The translations under genes and the position numbers were made by a program. This document shows positions 25,103-36,602 of a stretch of 64,000 nt of DNA, piece by piece (position 1 is the first letter of the stretch; every line of letters starts with the position of its first letter). The stretch comes from Channallabes apus (taxonomy: Eukaryota; Chordata; Actinopteri; Siluriformes; Clariidae), in assembly GCA_030522415.1 (NCBI GenBank), contig CM060112.1, positions 13,873,227-13,937,226 of the forward strand. The letters are read 5' to 3'. The notes beneath the pieces are model-generated. The model saw nothing but the letters and a program-made list of their open reading frames with translations, made no database searches and was not told where the DNA came from.

Positions 25103-25444
25103 TACAGTGGCTTGCTAAAGTTTTTGGCCCCCTTGAACTTTTCCACATTTTGTCACATTACAGCCACAAACATGAATAAATTTTATTGGAATTCCACATG
25201 AAAGACCAATACAAAGTGGTGTACACGTGAGAAGTGGAACAAAAATCATACATGATTCCAAACATTTTTTACAAATAAATAACTGCAAAGTGGGGTGTGC
25301 GTAATTATTCATTATTTTGTAGAACCACTTTTTGCTGCAATTACAGCTGCCAGTCTTTTAAGGTATGTCTCTACCAGCTTTGCACATCTAGAGACTGAAA
25401 TCCTCGCCCATTCTTCTTTGCAAAACAGCTCCAGCTCAGTCAGA

Positions 25445-25567
25445 TTAGATGGACCGTTTGTGAACAGCAGTTTTCTGATCTTGCCACAGATTGTCGATTG
25501 GATTTAGATCTGGACTTTGACTGGGCCATTCTAACACATGGATATGTTTTGTTTTAAACCATTCCAT
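25445..25567 (-). pseudogene. Tc1 transposase C-terminal half, separated from the N-terminal half by the hAT insertion
   Basis: Contains [21 protein letters not shown] in part. The residue expected to be the catalytic Glu of DD34E (NPIE in relatives) reads Asp here (NPID). Its upstream continuation is in 26842-27544. Text further left (25320-25440) still matches the tail of the family but is degraded. Confidence 0.8.
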
Positions 25568-26378
25568 TAGGGCTGCAACAACTAATTGATAAAATCGATA
25601 ATTATCAATAATGAAATTCGTTGTCAACGAATGCCATTATCGATTAGTTGGGCTGCTCACAATGGAGTTTACAGGAAAAAGCGCGGCGCCCCAAGTCCTC
25701 CAAGGTATGGGAGTAGTTTGCATTAAACGCTTCCTATCGGGTGTTAAAAGCGATCGGTTTTCTGCCGGTCGTAGTGTCCAGTGAGCGCGGATGAAGCGCC
25801 GAGGGTTTTCTACACAAGAGTTAGTGAGTGTGTTCACACTGGCTTTGGTGACGTGCATTTGTCCGGCTGCGCGGTTATACGGGGCTAAAAAAAACGTTGC
25901 ATGCAGCTTTTTCTCGGCGTTCAAATCCCAACGAATGCAAGGAAAACACTTCTAGTGTAGTTCGTTTTCTTCACGTTCATTTTACACTTCGGAGGACCGG
26001 ATATATCCCATAATCCTACACGCTATACAGAGGGAAATGCGGAAAAAGGGCAAAATAAACAGAGTGAACCCAGTAGCGGCGAGTTTTTTTTTTTTTTTTT
26101 TTTTTCTCCCTACTTCGCCGTATTACGAGAATGTCTAGTATAGCAAAATTGTCTATATATTAATTTTATTATTATTATTTTATTGAGACAACAAAAAAAA
26201 AGGATAAAATACACGAGAGGATCGAAATATTGTATAAATCGTGAAAAAGATGTAGTAGACACTTCAATTAAAAATAATATAATAATCTAGAAGTCTATTA
26301 TTCTTCTTAAGTTGAAGTCATTTAAGAGAATTTACAATTGAGGTCATTCTTAACAACTGAATATGTCAGTGTATTTTT

Positions 26379-26459
<81 letters not shown>

Positions 26460-26477
26460 TGTCAACTTGCCATCTGC

Positions 26478-26557
<80 letters not shown>

Positions 26558-26585
26558 ATGTAGATGGCAAGTTGACAGTGTTTGT

Positions 26586-26659
<74 letters not shown>

Positions 26660-26833
26660 GTGTCAACTTGCCATCTGCAATTATTGTTAAAAACAAAACA
26701 ATTGATGGTATGGTTTTATATATAATTATAAGCAAAACACCAAATTAAAGAAGCACTTAGCGCTTATCCGATTAATCGAAACAATAATCGACCAACTAAT
26801 CGATTATCAAAATAATCGTTAGTTGCAGCCCTA
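25568..26833. mobile_element. Non-autonomous hAT element inserted in the Tc1, 8-bp TSD CATTCCAT
   Basis: TAGGGCTGCAAC...GTTGCAGCCCTA ends are flanked by CATTCCAT at 25560-25567 and 26834-26841. There is no transposase. The interior has three (TA)n runs separated by alternating orientations of TGTCAACTTGCCATCTGCAA (26460, complement at 26562, 26661). A relative with a single unit is at 49561-50472. Confidence 0.92.
26383..26645. repeat. Three (TA)n microsatellites inside the hAT element
   Basis: TA runs at about 26383-26452, 26481-26553 and 26596-26645. They produce meaningless Tyr-Ile frames on both strands. Confidence 0.95.
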
Positions 26834-26841
26834 CATTCCAT

Positions 26842-27544
26842 TGTTGCCCTGGCTTTATGTTTAGGGTCGTTGTCCTGCTGGAAGGTGAACCTCCGCCCCA
26901 ATCTGTAGCAACTGTAGCAAGTCTTTTGCAGACTCCAAGAGGTTTTCTTCCAAGATTGTCCTGTATTTGGCTCCATCCATCTTCCCATCAACTCTGACCA
27001 GCTTCCCTGTCCCTGCTGAAGAGAAGCACCCCCAGAGCATGATGCTGCCTCCACCATATTTGACAGTGGGGATGGTGTCTTCAGAGTCATGTGCAGTGTT
27101 AGTTTTCTGCCACACATAGCGTTTTGCATTTTGGCCAAAAAGTTCCATCTTGGTCTCATCTGACCAGAGCACCTTCTTCCACATGTTTGCTGTGTCCCAC
27201 ACATGGCTTGTGGCAAACTGCAAACGGGACTTCTTATGGTTTTCTGTTAACAATGGCTTTCTTCTTGCCACTCTTCCATAAAAGCCAACTTTGTGCAGTG
27301 CATGACTAATAGTTGTCCTATGGACAGATTCCCCCACCTGAGCTGTAGATCTCTGCAGTTCGTCCAGAGTCACCATGGGCCTCTTGGCTGCATTTCTGAT
27401 CAGTGCTATCCTTGTTCGGCCTGTGAGTTTAGATGGACGGCCTTGTCTTGGTAGGTTTACAGTTGTGCCATTCTCCTTCCATTTCTGAATGATCGCTTTT
27501 TGTCTTCTGAAAATCTTTTTGGAATTCCAATATAATTGATTCAT
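26842..27544 (-). pseudogene. Tc1 transposase, N-terminal and central part
   Basis: Read on the minus strand: QKAIIQKWKENGTTVNLPR (HTH), GRPSKLTGRTR hook, second HTH, then KVLWSDETKMELFG with the first catalytic Asp, and IPTVKYGGGSIMLWGCFSS. A frameshift near 26890 moves the second-Asp motif ([18 protein letters not shown]) into another frame. The hAT insertion then interrupts at the adjacent codon. The natural N-terminus is replaced by other repeat DNA at 27545-27645. Confidence 0.88.
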
Positions 27545-27698
27545 TTTTGTGGCTGCCTTCTTCTTCTTCTTTGTCTTTCGGCTCTTCCCTTTCAGGGGTC
27601 GCCACAGCGAATCATCTGCCTCCGCCTATCCTCTGCATCCTCGTAATGTGACAAAATGTGGAAAAGTTCAAGGGGCCGAATACTTTTGCAAGCCACTG

Positions 27699-27965
27699 AA
27701 GGTCAGCCTTTGCTCCCCATATGGATCAGGGAGCCTTGGCTGCCCATAACATTGTCCCTGGTTCACCGGTTTTCCTTCCTTGGACCACTTTTGGTATGTC
27801 CTGACCACTGCAGACCGGTCACATCCCACAAGACCTGCAGTTTTGGAGTTGCACTGAACCAGTAGTCTAGCCGTCACAATTTTGTCCTTGTTACAGTTAT
27901 AATATCTTGTGCCAATGGCACCTGGAAGTGGGTAGGCAGCAAGTGAATATGTCCCTGAAGTATGT
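27699..27965 (-). pseudogene. Fragment of another Tc1-like transposase (HTH part)
   Basis: The minus-strand frame ARLLVQCNSKTAGLVG, then DRSAVVRTYQKWSKEGK is the second-helix-turn-helix region of the fish Tc1 family whose ends occur at 18356 and 52428. The following CCACTTCCAGGTGCCATTGG text is the element's 5' flank. It directly abuts the 25105-27698 element. Confidence 0.65.
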
Positions 27966-28127
27966 ACATGCATATATACATATATTTATTGGATATTTCT
28001 ATTGTAAATTTGTCCACTTACAAAGAAATGAAGGGACTATAATCACCATCATAAGTTTATTGTAAAGGATAGAGACAGAATATCAACCTAAAATTCAGAA
28101 TAATCACATGATACAAAGGTTATGAAT

Positions 28128-29366
28128 TAGGGCTGGGCGATTTGGCCTAAAATCAAAATCTCGATTAATTGAACATTTTAACTCGATTTCGATTAATAAA
28201 CGATTTTTTTTTTTTTTTGCCCTCATAGTTCACTGATGAGTTTTGTACAGTAAATATGCTCACAACTGAGAGATTTTTGAATGAATGGTGCATTAGTTGA
28301 TTGATTAATTGAAGGCAATACACACTATCTACTATCTATGATTATTTATTGAACATCAATGTTGAACAACTTAAATTAAACTGAAGCCACAAAAATTAAA
28401 GGGTTCATTAAATTACATTTTAAAGTATAGTTTATTAACAAAAACAGATGACGCATTTGGCCTTAAAAATTAAGATACTATAGGCACATGCTCAGAATCT
28501 TTACAAGGCAAAGATTTTTATTTAAAAAAATATATACTTGTTTGTGATGATACTTTTTATCTTGTTATGATATATTCATGTTTTGAGATTTTTAAACAAT
28601 AATGAGAAACAACATTTAGACCACACACACTAGGGCCGTCTTTATCCCACAATTCAGAGTTAAATGAGGCTATTTCACACGGCCCCAATAAACTGACATA
28701 ATGGCTTAAACATGCAATGACAACAAACATGGAATTAATTATGCAGGTATCAATCTGGACCAGGACAATTTCACTTTTACTATATAGTCGGGTACCTGCT
28801 AGGTGTTGTATAGTTCATATTTGCTCGGCCAGAATGGTTTAAACCACCAAAATAACGTTTTATTGATAAACTGCTCAGCTTTCGCCAGCGTGAACACTCC
28901 CGTTAGTAACGAGGCGAATAAGGAGCTAAACTTCAGCCGCAGAATGAGACGCTGCGCAATAAGGAGCCAAACGAATCGGAAGCTGCGAATAAGGAGCTAA
29001 CTTCAGCCTCGTGTGCTTAGGGGCATCATATCTTTCGCTAGAATGTTAGAAACGGCCCTGGTTATATCCCTGCTCCTTTTGGACACCTTTCATAAGGTGT
29101 AATGGCCACGAAAGACGACACGATGGATATCTGCTTTGGTACAGCCCCACTACTAGCGCTGCTAGTTGACGGAGTAGCATCGGGCCGCATGTTCATGCTC
29201 TGTGTGGTCGTGTGGGTGATGCGTTCATACAGTATAACGGAGTTCGTGCTACCTTTTTTGTCGACAATTTCAACATCTTTGGATATAATAACTCGAGGTT
29301 AGATTCACTTTCGTCGCTGCTTCCACTCCGCGATTCGATATGATATCGTTTATCGGCCCAGCGCTA
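28128..29366. mobile_element. hAT-like element, 8-bp TSD TTATGAAT
   Basis: TAGGGCTGGGCGATTTGG at the left and ATCGGCCCAGCGCTA at the right, flanked by TTATGAAT at 28120-28127 and 29367-29374. 1,239 bp. No transposase frame was recognised. A near-tandem unit AATAAGGAGC(C/T)AA recurs three times at about 28917-29000. Confidence 0.88.
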
Positions 29367-29389
29367 TTATGAATTGATTTGCATTTTAA

Positions 29390-30040
29390 TGAGTAAAATA
29401 AATTTGTGATCCCCAAGCACAACATGACTTATTACTTGGTCAAGAAACCCTTGTTGGCAAGCACAGAGGTAAAAAGTTTCCTGTAGTTGGTTACCAGGAT
29501 TGCAAACATCTCAGGAAAGATTTTGATTCGCTATTCTTTGTATGTATATATTGTCTGAATCTTTAAGGTTTCTTGCCTGTTGCTTAGCAACTCGGAGTTT
29601 CATCTCCCTCCATAAATTTTCTATAGGAGTATGGTCTGGAGACTGGCTAGGCCACTCAATGACCTTAATGTGCTTCTTCTTGAGCCACTTCTTTGTTGCC
29701 TTTCTGGTATGTTTTGTGTCATTGTCATGCTAGAAGACCTATACTGGACATATCTTCTGGAGGTTCTCATCCAAAATTTTACAGTACAGTACTTCTCTGT
29801 TCTTTGGCAAACTTCAGATAGGCCTGTACATGTGCTGCTCATGTTCTTGAGAAGGCAGATTTTGCAGCGCTAAAGTATTTCAATCCATGCTTGCATATTG
29901 TGTTACCAATGTGGTCCCAACTGTCTGGAGATGATTCAAAAGCTCCTCCCATGTAGTTCTGGCTGATCCCTCACTACATCCAATCTCACTGAGCATGTTG
30001 TTGATTCTCAATCGTGTCCCTGACGTCCATATACAGTTTA
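29390..30040 (-). pseudogene. Decayed Tc1-like transposase, catalytic C-terminal half
   Basis: The minus strand reads [19 protein letters not shown] and then [20 protein letters not shown], which keeps the DD34E second Asp and Glu with 34 residues between. The tail is ILVTNYRKLFTSVLANKG. Stops and shifts interrupt the text upstream. No terminal repeats were identified. Confidence 0.75.
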
Positions 30041-30153
30041 GTACACACTGAAACAAAGCAAATGTTCCTCCAGGACCAACGTGCTACATACAACAGAAAT
30101 TAACCGGCTAACAAGACACCTAATTAGCTGAATAAGGCAAACCAAATTGGCAC

Positions 30154-30156
<3 letters not shown>

Positions 30157-30234
<78 letters not shown>

Positions 30235-30235
30235 T
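30157..30235. repeat. (A)n(TA)n microsatellite
   Basis: An A-run of about 29 bases followed by (TA)n up to the 5'-truncated SINE. Confidence 0.95.
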
Positions 30236-30550
30236 AGGAGGCTCGATTCCCGGCTCTGTGTGCATGGAGTTTGCATGTTCTCCCCGTGCTTGGTGGGTTT
30301 CCTCCGGGTACTCCGGTTTCCTCCCACGGTCCAAAGATATGCAGGTTAGGCTAATTGGCGTTCCTAAATTGCCCGTAGTGTGTGATTGGGTGTGTGTATG
30401 TGTGTGTGCCCTGCGATGGATTGGCACCCTGTCCAGGGTGTACCCTGCCTAGTGCCCGAAGTCTCCTGGGATTGGCTCCAGGTCCCCCGCGACCCTGAAC
30501 ACAGGATTAAGCGGTATAGAAAATGAATGAATGAATGAATGAATAAGTAC
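30236..30550 (+). repeat. tRNA-headed SINE, 5' truncated
   Basis: Starts in the body (AGGCTCGATTCCCGGCTCTG), without the A-box head, directly after (TA)n. It ends GCGGTATAGAAAATGAATGA with six GAAT tail units. Confidence 0.85.
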
Positions 30551-31524
30551 TAGGGCTGCACGATATATTGAAAAAATATCGTTATCCCGATAATGGCATG
30601 CACGATAACCATATCGCAAGGAGTTGCGCTAAATACTTTATTTGCCAAGCATTTGTGTGTCCAAATTTGACCAATCAGATGGGCCCTTACTATGTTTATA
30701 CCCGCTTATATCTTAGCCGCGATTAGCCGTTAGCTCTTTATAGACGGTAAACCCAAACGCGGAAGCAAGCGAGTAGGCAGGATAACCATGCGAATTAGTT
30801 TAAGGACTCTCACAGAAGGGGAGCAATGGAAAAACACACATTTAACCCGCGTCCTATAAACACACACTCGAATCAGAAAGTAAACAATCTGAACCGACAT
30901 GCGCGAACTCAGTGACTAAGCTCTATGCAGTTTGTTTACTCCTCTTATAGTTCCGGGTTCGCGCCCACATTACTTCCGGGTCCTAGTGACGGTCGCGGAG
31001 CGAGTGTGCGTGCGTGTGTGTGTGACAAATTGTATTTTTTTCATTTAATTTTTGTTTAATAATATTTATTTTTATTTTTTTTAAAAACAGGCAAGCCAAA
31101 GAGAATATTTAGTTTAAAAGATGCTCTTGTTTTAAGACACTATTGATGAGTGTACGGTTACATGTAAATATAAAGTAATGTTTGAAAGTAATTCATATTG
31201 TGTTGGCAGGTTTATAGTAACAGCAAACCAGAAGTCAGAATATCTGCTGAGGGGTTTAAGTCATTCATAGTGTTTTGAAGTCTAAATATTTGCAACTTCC
31301 TTGACATATAGTTTCTTTTTAGCCGGAATTAGATTTAATTACATCAGACGAATATCTATTACCTGTTTATTTTAGTATGATCATTACATATAAATAAATA
31401 ATAAAAAATAGGCAATAATAATAATAAAAAAATGCATTTCTCTAGGGAAATGTTATATCGCAAGAAATATCGTTATCGCAGTATTTAACAACAATATCGC
31501 ATATTTTCCTAATATCGTGCAGCC

Positions 31525-31527
<3 letters not shown>
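30551..31527. mobile_element. hAT-like element (TAGGGCTGCACGATAT ends), inverted partner of 37024
   Basis: TAGGGCTGCACGATATATTG ... CTAATATCGTGCAGCCCTA. The interior (CGGGTTCGCGCCCACATTAC, GGTCGCGGAGCGAGTG) matches the complement of 37560-37640. The right target duplication is obscured by (TA)n. No transposase. Confidence 0.85.
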
Positions 31528-31720
<193 letters not shown>

Positions 31721-31962
31721 ATCAGTACTCGGTATCGGCCGATACCCTGAGCCCAGGTATCGGGAGGGGAAAAATGGTATCGCAACGTCTCTAATGAAGA
31801 CATTCCTAAATATGCAGTAAACGGCTTTGCCTTCAACAGTTGAGATATATCTGCTACTTATGCTCTGTAAAGCCTTCATAACAACTCCAATCTGAATTCT
31901 AAATGAACTTCTCCTCTGTGGAAGAAGTTTTGATCTTGCTTTCCTGGTCTTCATGAGAATTA
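31721..31962. repeat. Mosaic of two repeat fragments
   Basis: 31700-31795 contains GTATCGG/CCGATAC words of a common fish MITE. 31815-31955 matches the 39849/61037 family (GAGATATATCTGCTACTTATGC, TAAATGAACTTCTCCTCTG). Confidence 0.55.
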
Positions 31963-32112
31963 CCTGTTTATTTTAGTATGATCATTATATATATAAATTA
32001 TTTTTTGTAAATAGCCAATAATAATAATAAAAAAATGCATTTCTCTAGGGAAATGTTATATCGCAATATTCAACAGCATATCGCGTTTTTTCCTAATATC
32101 GTGCAGCCCTAC
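31963..32112. mobile_element. Second copy of the right end of the 30551 hAT family
   Basis: About 150 bp matching 31360-31527 (TTACCTGTTTATTTTAGTAT ... ATATCGTGCAGCCCTA). A solo end or the product of a duplication. Confidence 0.75.
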
Positions 32113-32235
32113 TACAGGTTATAGATTTACTCTTTTTCCCTGGCAAACAATATGCAGGGAGATGTGCTGGCTTAACACTAGCATGCTGCAACCTCCAGCC
32201 AGCATTGCCATCAAGAAGAAAAGAACAAATATGGT

Positions 32236-32357
32236 ACTACATTTTACTATTCGTAAATCAAGACTGCTCATGCAAGTAAAAATTAGTTACAGTTTTTTGC
32301 TCGTCTTGTGGAACGCTCGCAAACCGGGTTACTCGCAATCTGAAGTTCCACTGTACT
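32236..32357. repeat. End fragment of the 22975/42885 repeat family
   Basis: TTCGTAAATCAAGACTGCTC, CTCGTCTTGTGGAACGCTCG and CAAACCGGGTTACTCGCAAT match the right end of those copies. Confidence 0.7.
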
Positions 32358-32447
32358 GCTAAAAGTAGATCTTTTGCTAGTTTGGTCTAGGGCTAGGCGA
32401 TATGGCTGAAAACTATCACGATATCAGTGTTTCATATTGGTCAATAT

Positions 32448-33554
32448 TAGGGTTGTGTACCGAACACACAACCAATATGGCACACCTATAGAACCGGTAT
32501 GTACCGGACCGAAACAGAACGCGAATTTCGGTGCCTCATTTCGGTGCCACTTAAATGCCTGAACTGTCGATTGAAATATTTGTTCTCTAGATTCATATAT
32601 TTTTGTAGATTAATAGTTTATTAGATTAAATAAAAAAATTTAAAGCACAAATCATCCTGAAATGAGAGACCATCCGAGATGCGCGTGAATGCAGTAACTA
32701 ACGTTACACTCGCTCTGATGGCAGCAGGTGGTCTACCGATAGCTTAGCATGCTAAATTAAACTTTCGTTAAAATGCCTAAAACTAAACCGTCGAAAGTGT
32801 GGCTGTATTTCACAAGAAAGGATTCCGACACCGCGACGTGCAGCGAATGTTTTACAGCAGTTGCGTGTAAAGAGGGAAACACGTCAAATCTAATGAAACA
32901 TTCGAGGGCAGACGGAATAAAGTTAAAAGCAGACGGAGGCACCGTGTTTTCTCCGTGTGGACAACAGCTGGCGCTATCGGTGTGGACGACCCTCAGCCCC
33001 AGTCACACCAACTGTAGCAAAAAGCAGTCACCGATTATGATGCCGACAGCAGACTTTCCGCAGGTTAGTAGTAGCGCTAATGTAATGTTAATAGCAAAAT
33101 GCAAATCTTGCATTCATGCTAACAAATAGTCAAACGATTTGTAAAAAACGAATGTAACATGGATTCTGTTTATAATTATGGCTTTCCAGCTAGTACTAGT
33201 AGTACTACAACAGTGACCCCATTTACTATTGTAAAGAAGGCTATGCATGTCCTGTGCAGAGCAATAAGTCAGGAAAGGAGTCGTATTTTGACAGAAAAGG
33301 CAAATATGGTGAAATTTCTGCAAAAGAATTGCTACAATTTGAAGCTTACATATTCATATATACTTTAAACTTTTAATATATTGTTAATTTTTAAGCATAA
33401 AATTTTTTGTTCAATAAAAATTAATTCTTGAGTCATCCACTATAATTTTGTGGCTTAAAAGTATCGGTTCAGGCACCGTTTTGGCACCGGTACCGTTTTC
33501 AAAGTATCGATTTGGCACCGGTATCGAAAAAAACCCAAACGATACCCAACCCTA
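32448..33554. mobile_element. Nested hAT element, 8-bp TSD GTCAATAT
   Basis: TAGGGTTGTGTACCGA ... CGATACCCAACCCTA flanked by GTCAATAT at 32440-32447 and 33555-33562. It carries the BED-finger remnant at 32773. Confidence 0.92.
32773..33129 (+). pseudogene. BED zinc-finger exon of a hAT transposase, catalytic part deleted
   Basis: MPKTKPSKVWLYFTRKDSD starts a BED finger: the aromatic pair (W, F), then CSECF (CxxC) and NTSNLMKH with the first zinc-binding His. The second His expected 4-5 residues on is not there (SRADGI), so the finger is probably broken. The remaining residues are Ser/Thr/Pro-rich linker. The RNase-H-like core and the hAT dimerisation domain are absent from the element. Confidence 0.7.
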
Positions 33555-34521
33555 GTCAATATCGATAATTATTGATATTTTTTATGACCCATTTAAAATA
33601 AGGAGCAGGAGAAAAATATATTACATTTAAGCATTTTTATTGTAAACTTAACCTTCCTCTGATCATAGTCCTATCAGTTATTAAGACAAATGTCAACAAT
33701 CATGGAAAACTCAAATAATTTAAATGTAAACATAAGTCTAAAGTCACAATGAACACTTAACAATTATCTCTTAACATTTAAGGTGCAAAATGAAAGAAAA
33801 TGTTAGAAATGCTTAATAAAGTTTAATATAAAAGTGCATTTTCTGCTTATGAAGAGGAATCCAGCAGACCAGCACGAAACAATCATATGGCGCAACCAAA
33901 CAAGATACTGTTACATGATTGGCGTTAGTGTATCACTCACTACGTTGCTAGGTTACCAGAGAGCGAGTGCCTTTGTTAATGCAACAGTCACAGGCAACCG
34001 GAGGCAGACCAGAAGATTAGCAGTTAGCCCTTGTAGCGTGGATGGTAAACCGAAACACTGAAATAGTGCGAACAGGCAGGATAACCACGCGAATAATTAT
34101 AAGAACTCTCTCAGGCCGAGAGCAAGAGTTTACACAATTAAACCCGCGTTCTAGCAACACACATTCAATCAGGAATTGGACCCAAAATGGTGAGTACTCA
34201 CATAAGATCCGGCGAAGCGTCGGAAATGGCATGGGCAGACTCAATGACTGAGCGATGTGAAGCGCCATCTTGTCTCCTTTTATGCTTCCTGAATCGTTGC
34301 GAAGCTAGTTTGGTTGCGGTCATGCCCACTCGACCGTACTATTCCGGGTCCTAGTGCCGGTCGCGGAGCGAATGCGCATGACAGCAACCAAACTAGCTTC
34401 GCAACCTCTGTTTTCTTCCGACAAAGATTAAAAATTATCTAACGTTTTATCGAACACATTTTTTATTGATGTGATGTTTCTATCGCGATACATATTGTTA
34501 TCGTTTTATCGCCCAGCCCTA

Positions 34522-34928
34522 GTTTGATCTTAACTTAACTACATGAATGAGAAAAGGACGCAAGCTAGTACTTCAGAGAAAGTGCTGGTAAGACACTGTT
34601 CTGGTAAGAGTAACAAGACATCTTTCCAAACTATTGAAAATGTACCATTCTACAGAAAAGGGATTGTTTACAAATAAAGAGCCTTCAAAACCATCACCAA
34701 TCTTTTTAGGAGTAGGGGCCCCAGCAAATTTGGTCCAGCTTCAGACCAATTAATGCTCAAGTATTAGGGTTGATAACTCTATTAAACACATATAAGGGAC
34801 GGGGACAGAGGAAGGGTATTTTTTATTTATTTATTTAGGGGGGTGTTGCTACAGTTGTTTTAATGACTTTATTCACAGGACATTTCACTACAAATCCTGG
34901 TTTGTCTCTTGATTATTTTTCTATTCTA

Positions 34929-34991
<63 letters not shown>

Positions 34992-35321
34992 CAGTATGTA
35001 CAGTATAAGACCTGTTTAGACTTGTATTACATATTTGTGAAAGTTGTATACAGAATGTATGTATTATTATTATTATTATAAATAAAAAATCTATATTATT
35101 TGCTACTCAGTTGGTTTGCATTATGTTTTTGTAGTAATTATAATCACAGTGTATCTGTCAGTTTTTAGACTGATTTGCTGATTGCATGGCTTTAAGTTAC
35201 ATTTTACCATACATTATTGCTTGACCAAAAAATACAGCATAAAGTCACCTTTTAAGAAGGGTCAAGTTATTGTTCTGCATCAAGCAAGGAAAATAACTTG
35301 TATTTGAAATTGCTGGAAGTA
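34522..35321. other. Intron DNA with (TG)n at 34930-34989
   Basis: A 30-unit TG run. The flanks are anonymous and AT-rich. Confidence 0.6.
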
Positions 35322-35329
35322 GGTTAAGG

Positions 35330-36451
35330 TAGGCCTGGGCGGTATTCCTTTTCATACCGAATAACAGTGTTTTTTTTATTTTTTTTAAAATTTTTTTTAA
35401 TTATATACATTTTTCATATACCCCAATACCGGTGAGTGTGTGCGTACAAAGCGTCTGGAACACAGAGCGATGGAACGTCCCGCCGCGGGACATTGTTTGA
35501 GAGGGGGATTATTTTGCAGTGGTACCAAACAAGCTGTATGCGTCTGCATGAGAGCGGTGGAAGCGCGGCCTGTGTGTGTTAAGCGGTGAACAGCATGTAC
35601 AAAGAAAATGTCGCAGACAAAGAGGAACTTCTTCCGAAAAGTGGAGCCATGTCGGTTGTGTGGAAAAACTTTGTTTTTAATAAATCTGACGTTGATCAAA
35701 CACGCATCATATGTAAATGTTGTCGGGCTAAAGTTGTAGCCGCAGGAGGCAACACAAGCAATTTGCTTCACCACCTCCGTGACAAACACGTCCTGGAATA
35801 TGAAGAATGCATGAAACTAAGCATCTTCTTCCACATCTGCAGGTAACGATAAAGTTGGCACTGCAACACAAAACGCGACTCAGACGTCACTCAAAGATGC
35901 GTTTACTAAGGGGACCGCCTACGACAAGAAAAGGAAACGATATTAACGATATTACCAACGCTATTACTTTCCACTTAGCTAAAGACATGGTACTGCTTAA
36001 TACTCTAATAATATTAATACTGAAGTAATATTATTGTTTCACTCCTTTTGTATTTACCTGTTTCAGGTAATTTGCCTTAATGAAAGTCCAGTGGATAAAG
36101 TTTTCATTTTGCAGTTACAGGGGACATATTGTTTACATTGTAGTCGGCTTAAAGATGTTTTCAAGTTGCAAAACTTGCACAATAAAGTGTTGTGTATTTT
36201 GACTGCAAGTCATGAATTCCGATTTCTTCACCTCATTACAATTCTGAGTGCCACCGTCACCAGTCCAACCTGGGTTAATACTAGTCCGGTCAATGTAAGC
36301 CAATATACTGCAGTAATTATTCTCTAATATATTAGGAAATAGGGTTAACACCTGATCATGCATGGAAAAAAAATACCGTCAAATACCGTGACACCGATAT
36401 AATTTAGAAAAATACAGTGATATAAATTTTTGGTCATACCGCCCAGCACTA
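35330..36451. mobile_element. hAT-like element, 8-bp TSD GGTTAAGG
   Basis: TAGGCCTGGGCGGTATTCC ... CATACCGCCCAGCACTA flanked by GGTTAAGG at 35322-35329 and 36452-36459. 1,122 bp. It carries a BED finger but no catalytic domain. Confidence 0.9.
35586..35846 (+). CDS. BED zinc-finger fragment of a hAT transposase, open frame
   Basis: An 86-residue frame. SVVWKNFVFNKSDVD gives the aromatic signature, CKCC the CxxC, and NTSNLLHHLRDKH the H-x4-H pair, so all four zinc ligands of a BED finger are present at about residues 25-70. The frame runs into non-homologous text and stops at 35844-35846. BED fingers bind the terminal repeats of hAT elements. With the catalytic core deleted, this could at most be a DNA-binding remnant. 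Expression is not shown. Confidence 0.6.
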   Translation: MNSMYKENVADKEELLPKSGAMSVVWKNFVFNKSDVDQTRIICKCCRAKVVAAGGNTSNLLHHLRDKHVLEYEECMKLSIFFHICR

Positions 36452-36602
36452 GGTTAAGGTATTATAAAAAAAAAAAAACAGTAGGATAGTGCTGAACTGT
36501 CAACTTTGTGGAAGAAATGTGGTGGAAAGAAAATTATGAATTGAAGTCACTTAAACATTAGGTGAAATTGCAAATGGGTAAAAATAAACAGGAAAAACTA
36601 GC

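Larger units (their letters stand above)
25105..27698 (-). mobile_element. Tc1-family transposon split by a hAT element
   Basis: The left end TA|CAGTGGCTTGCTAAAG (25103 onward) mirrors the right end CTTTTGCAAGCCACTG at 27698. Both have CACATTTTGTCACATTACAG-type subterminal text. Without the nested hAT (25568-26833, plus one 8-bp duplication) the element is about 1.3 kb. A fragment of the 18845-type repeat (27580-27645) has replaced the transposase N-terminus. Confidence 0.88.
32388..34521. mobile_element. Outer hAT element (TAGGGCTAGGCGATATGG ends) holding a nested hAT
   Basis: TAGGGCTAGGCGATATGGC ... TTTTATCGCCCAGCCCTA with GTTTGGTC at 32380-32387 and GTTTGATC at 34522-34529 (7/8 match). 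Excluding the nested element it is about 1.0 kb. Its right half (33960-34420) is distantly related to the 30551/37024 elements. Confidence 0.85.

Noticed and set aside
26338..26748. 136-residue Tyr-Ile-rich frame
   Set aside because: Translation of (TA)n runs.
30038..30427. 129-residue minus-strand frame
   Set aside because: Runs through the SINE antisense strand, (TA)n and poly-T. An artefact.
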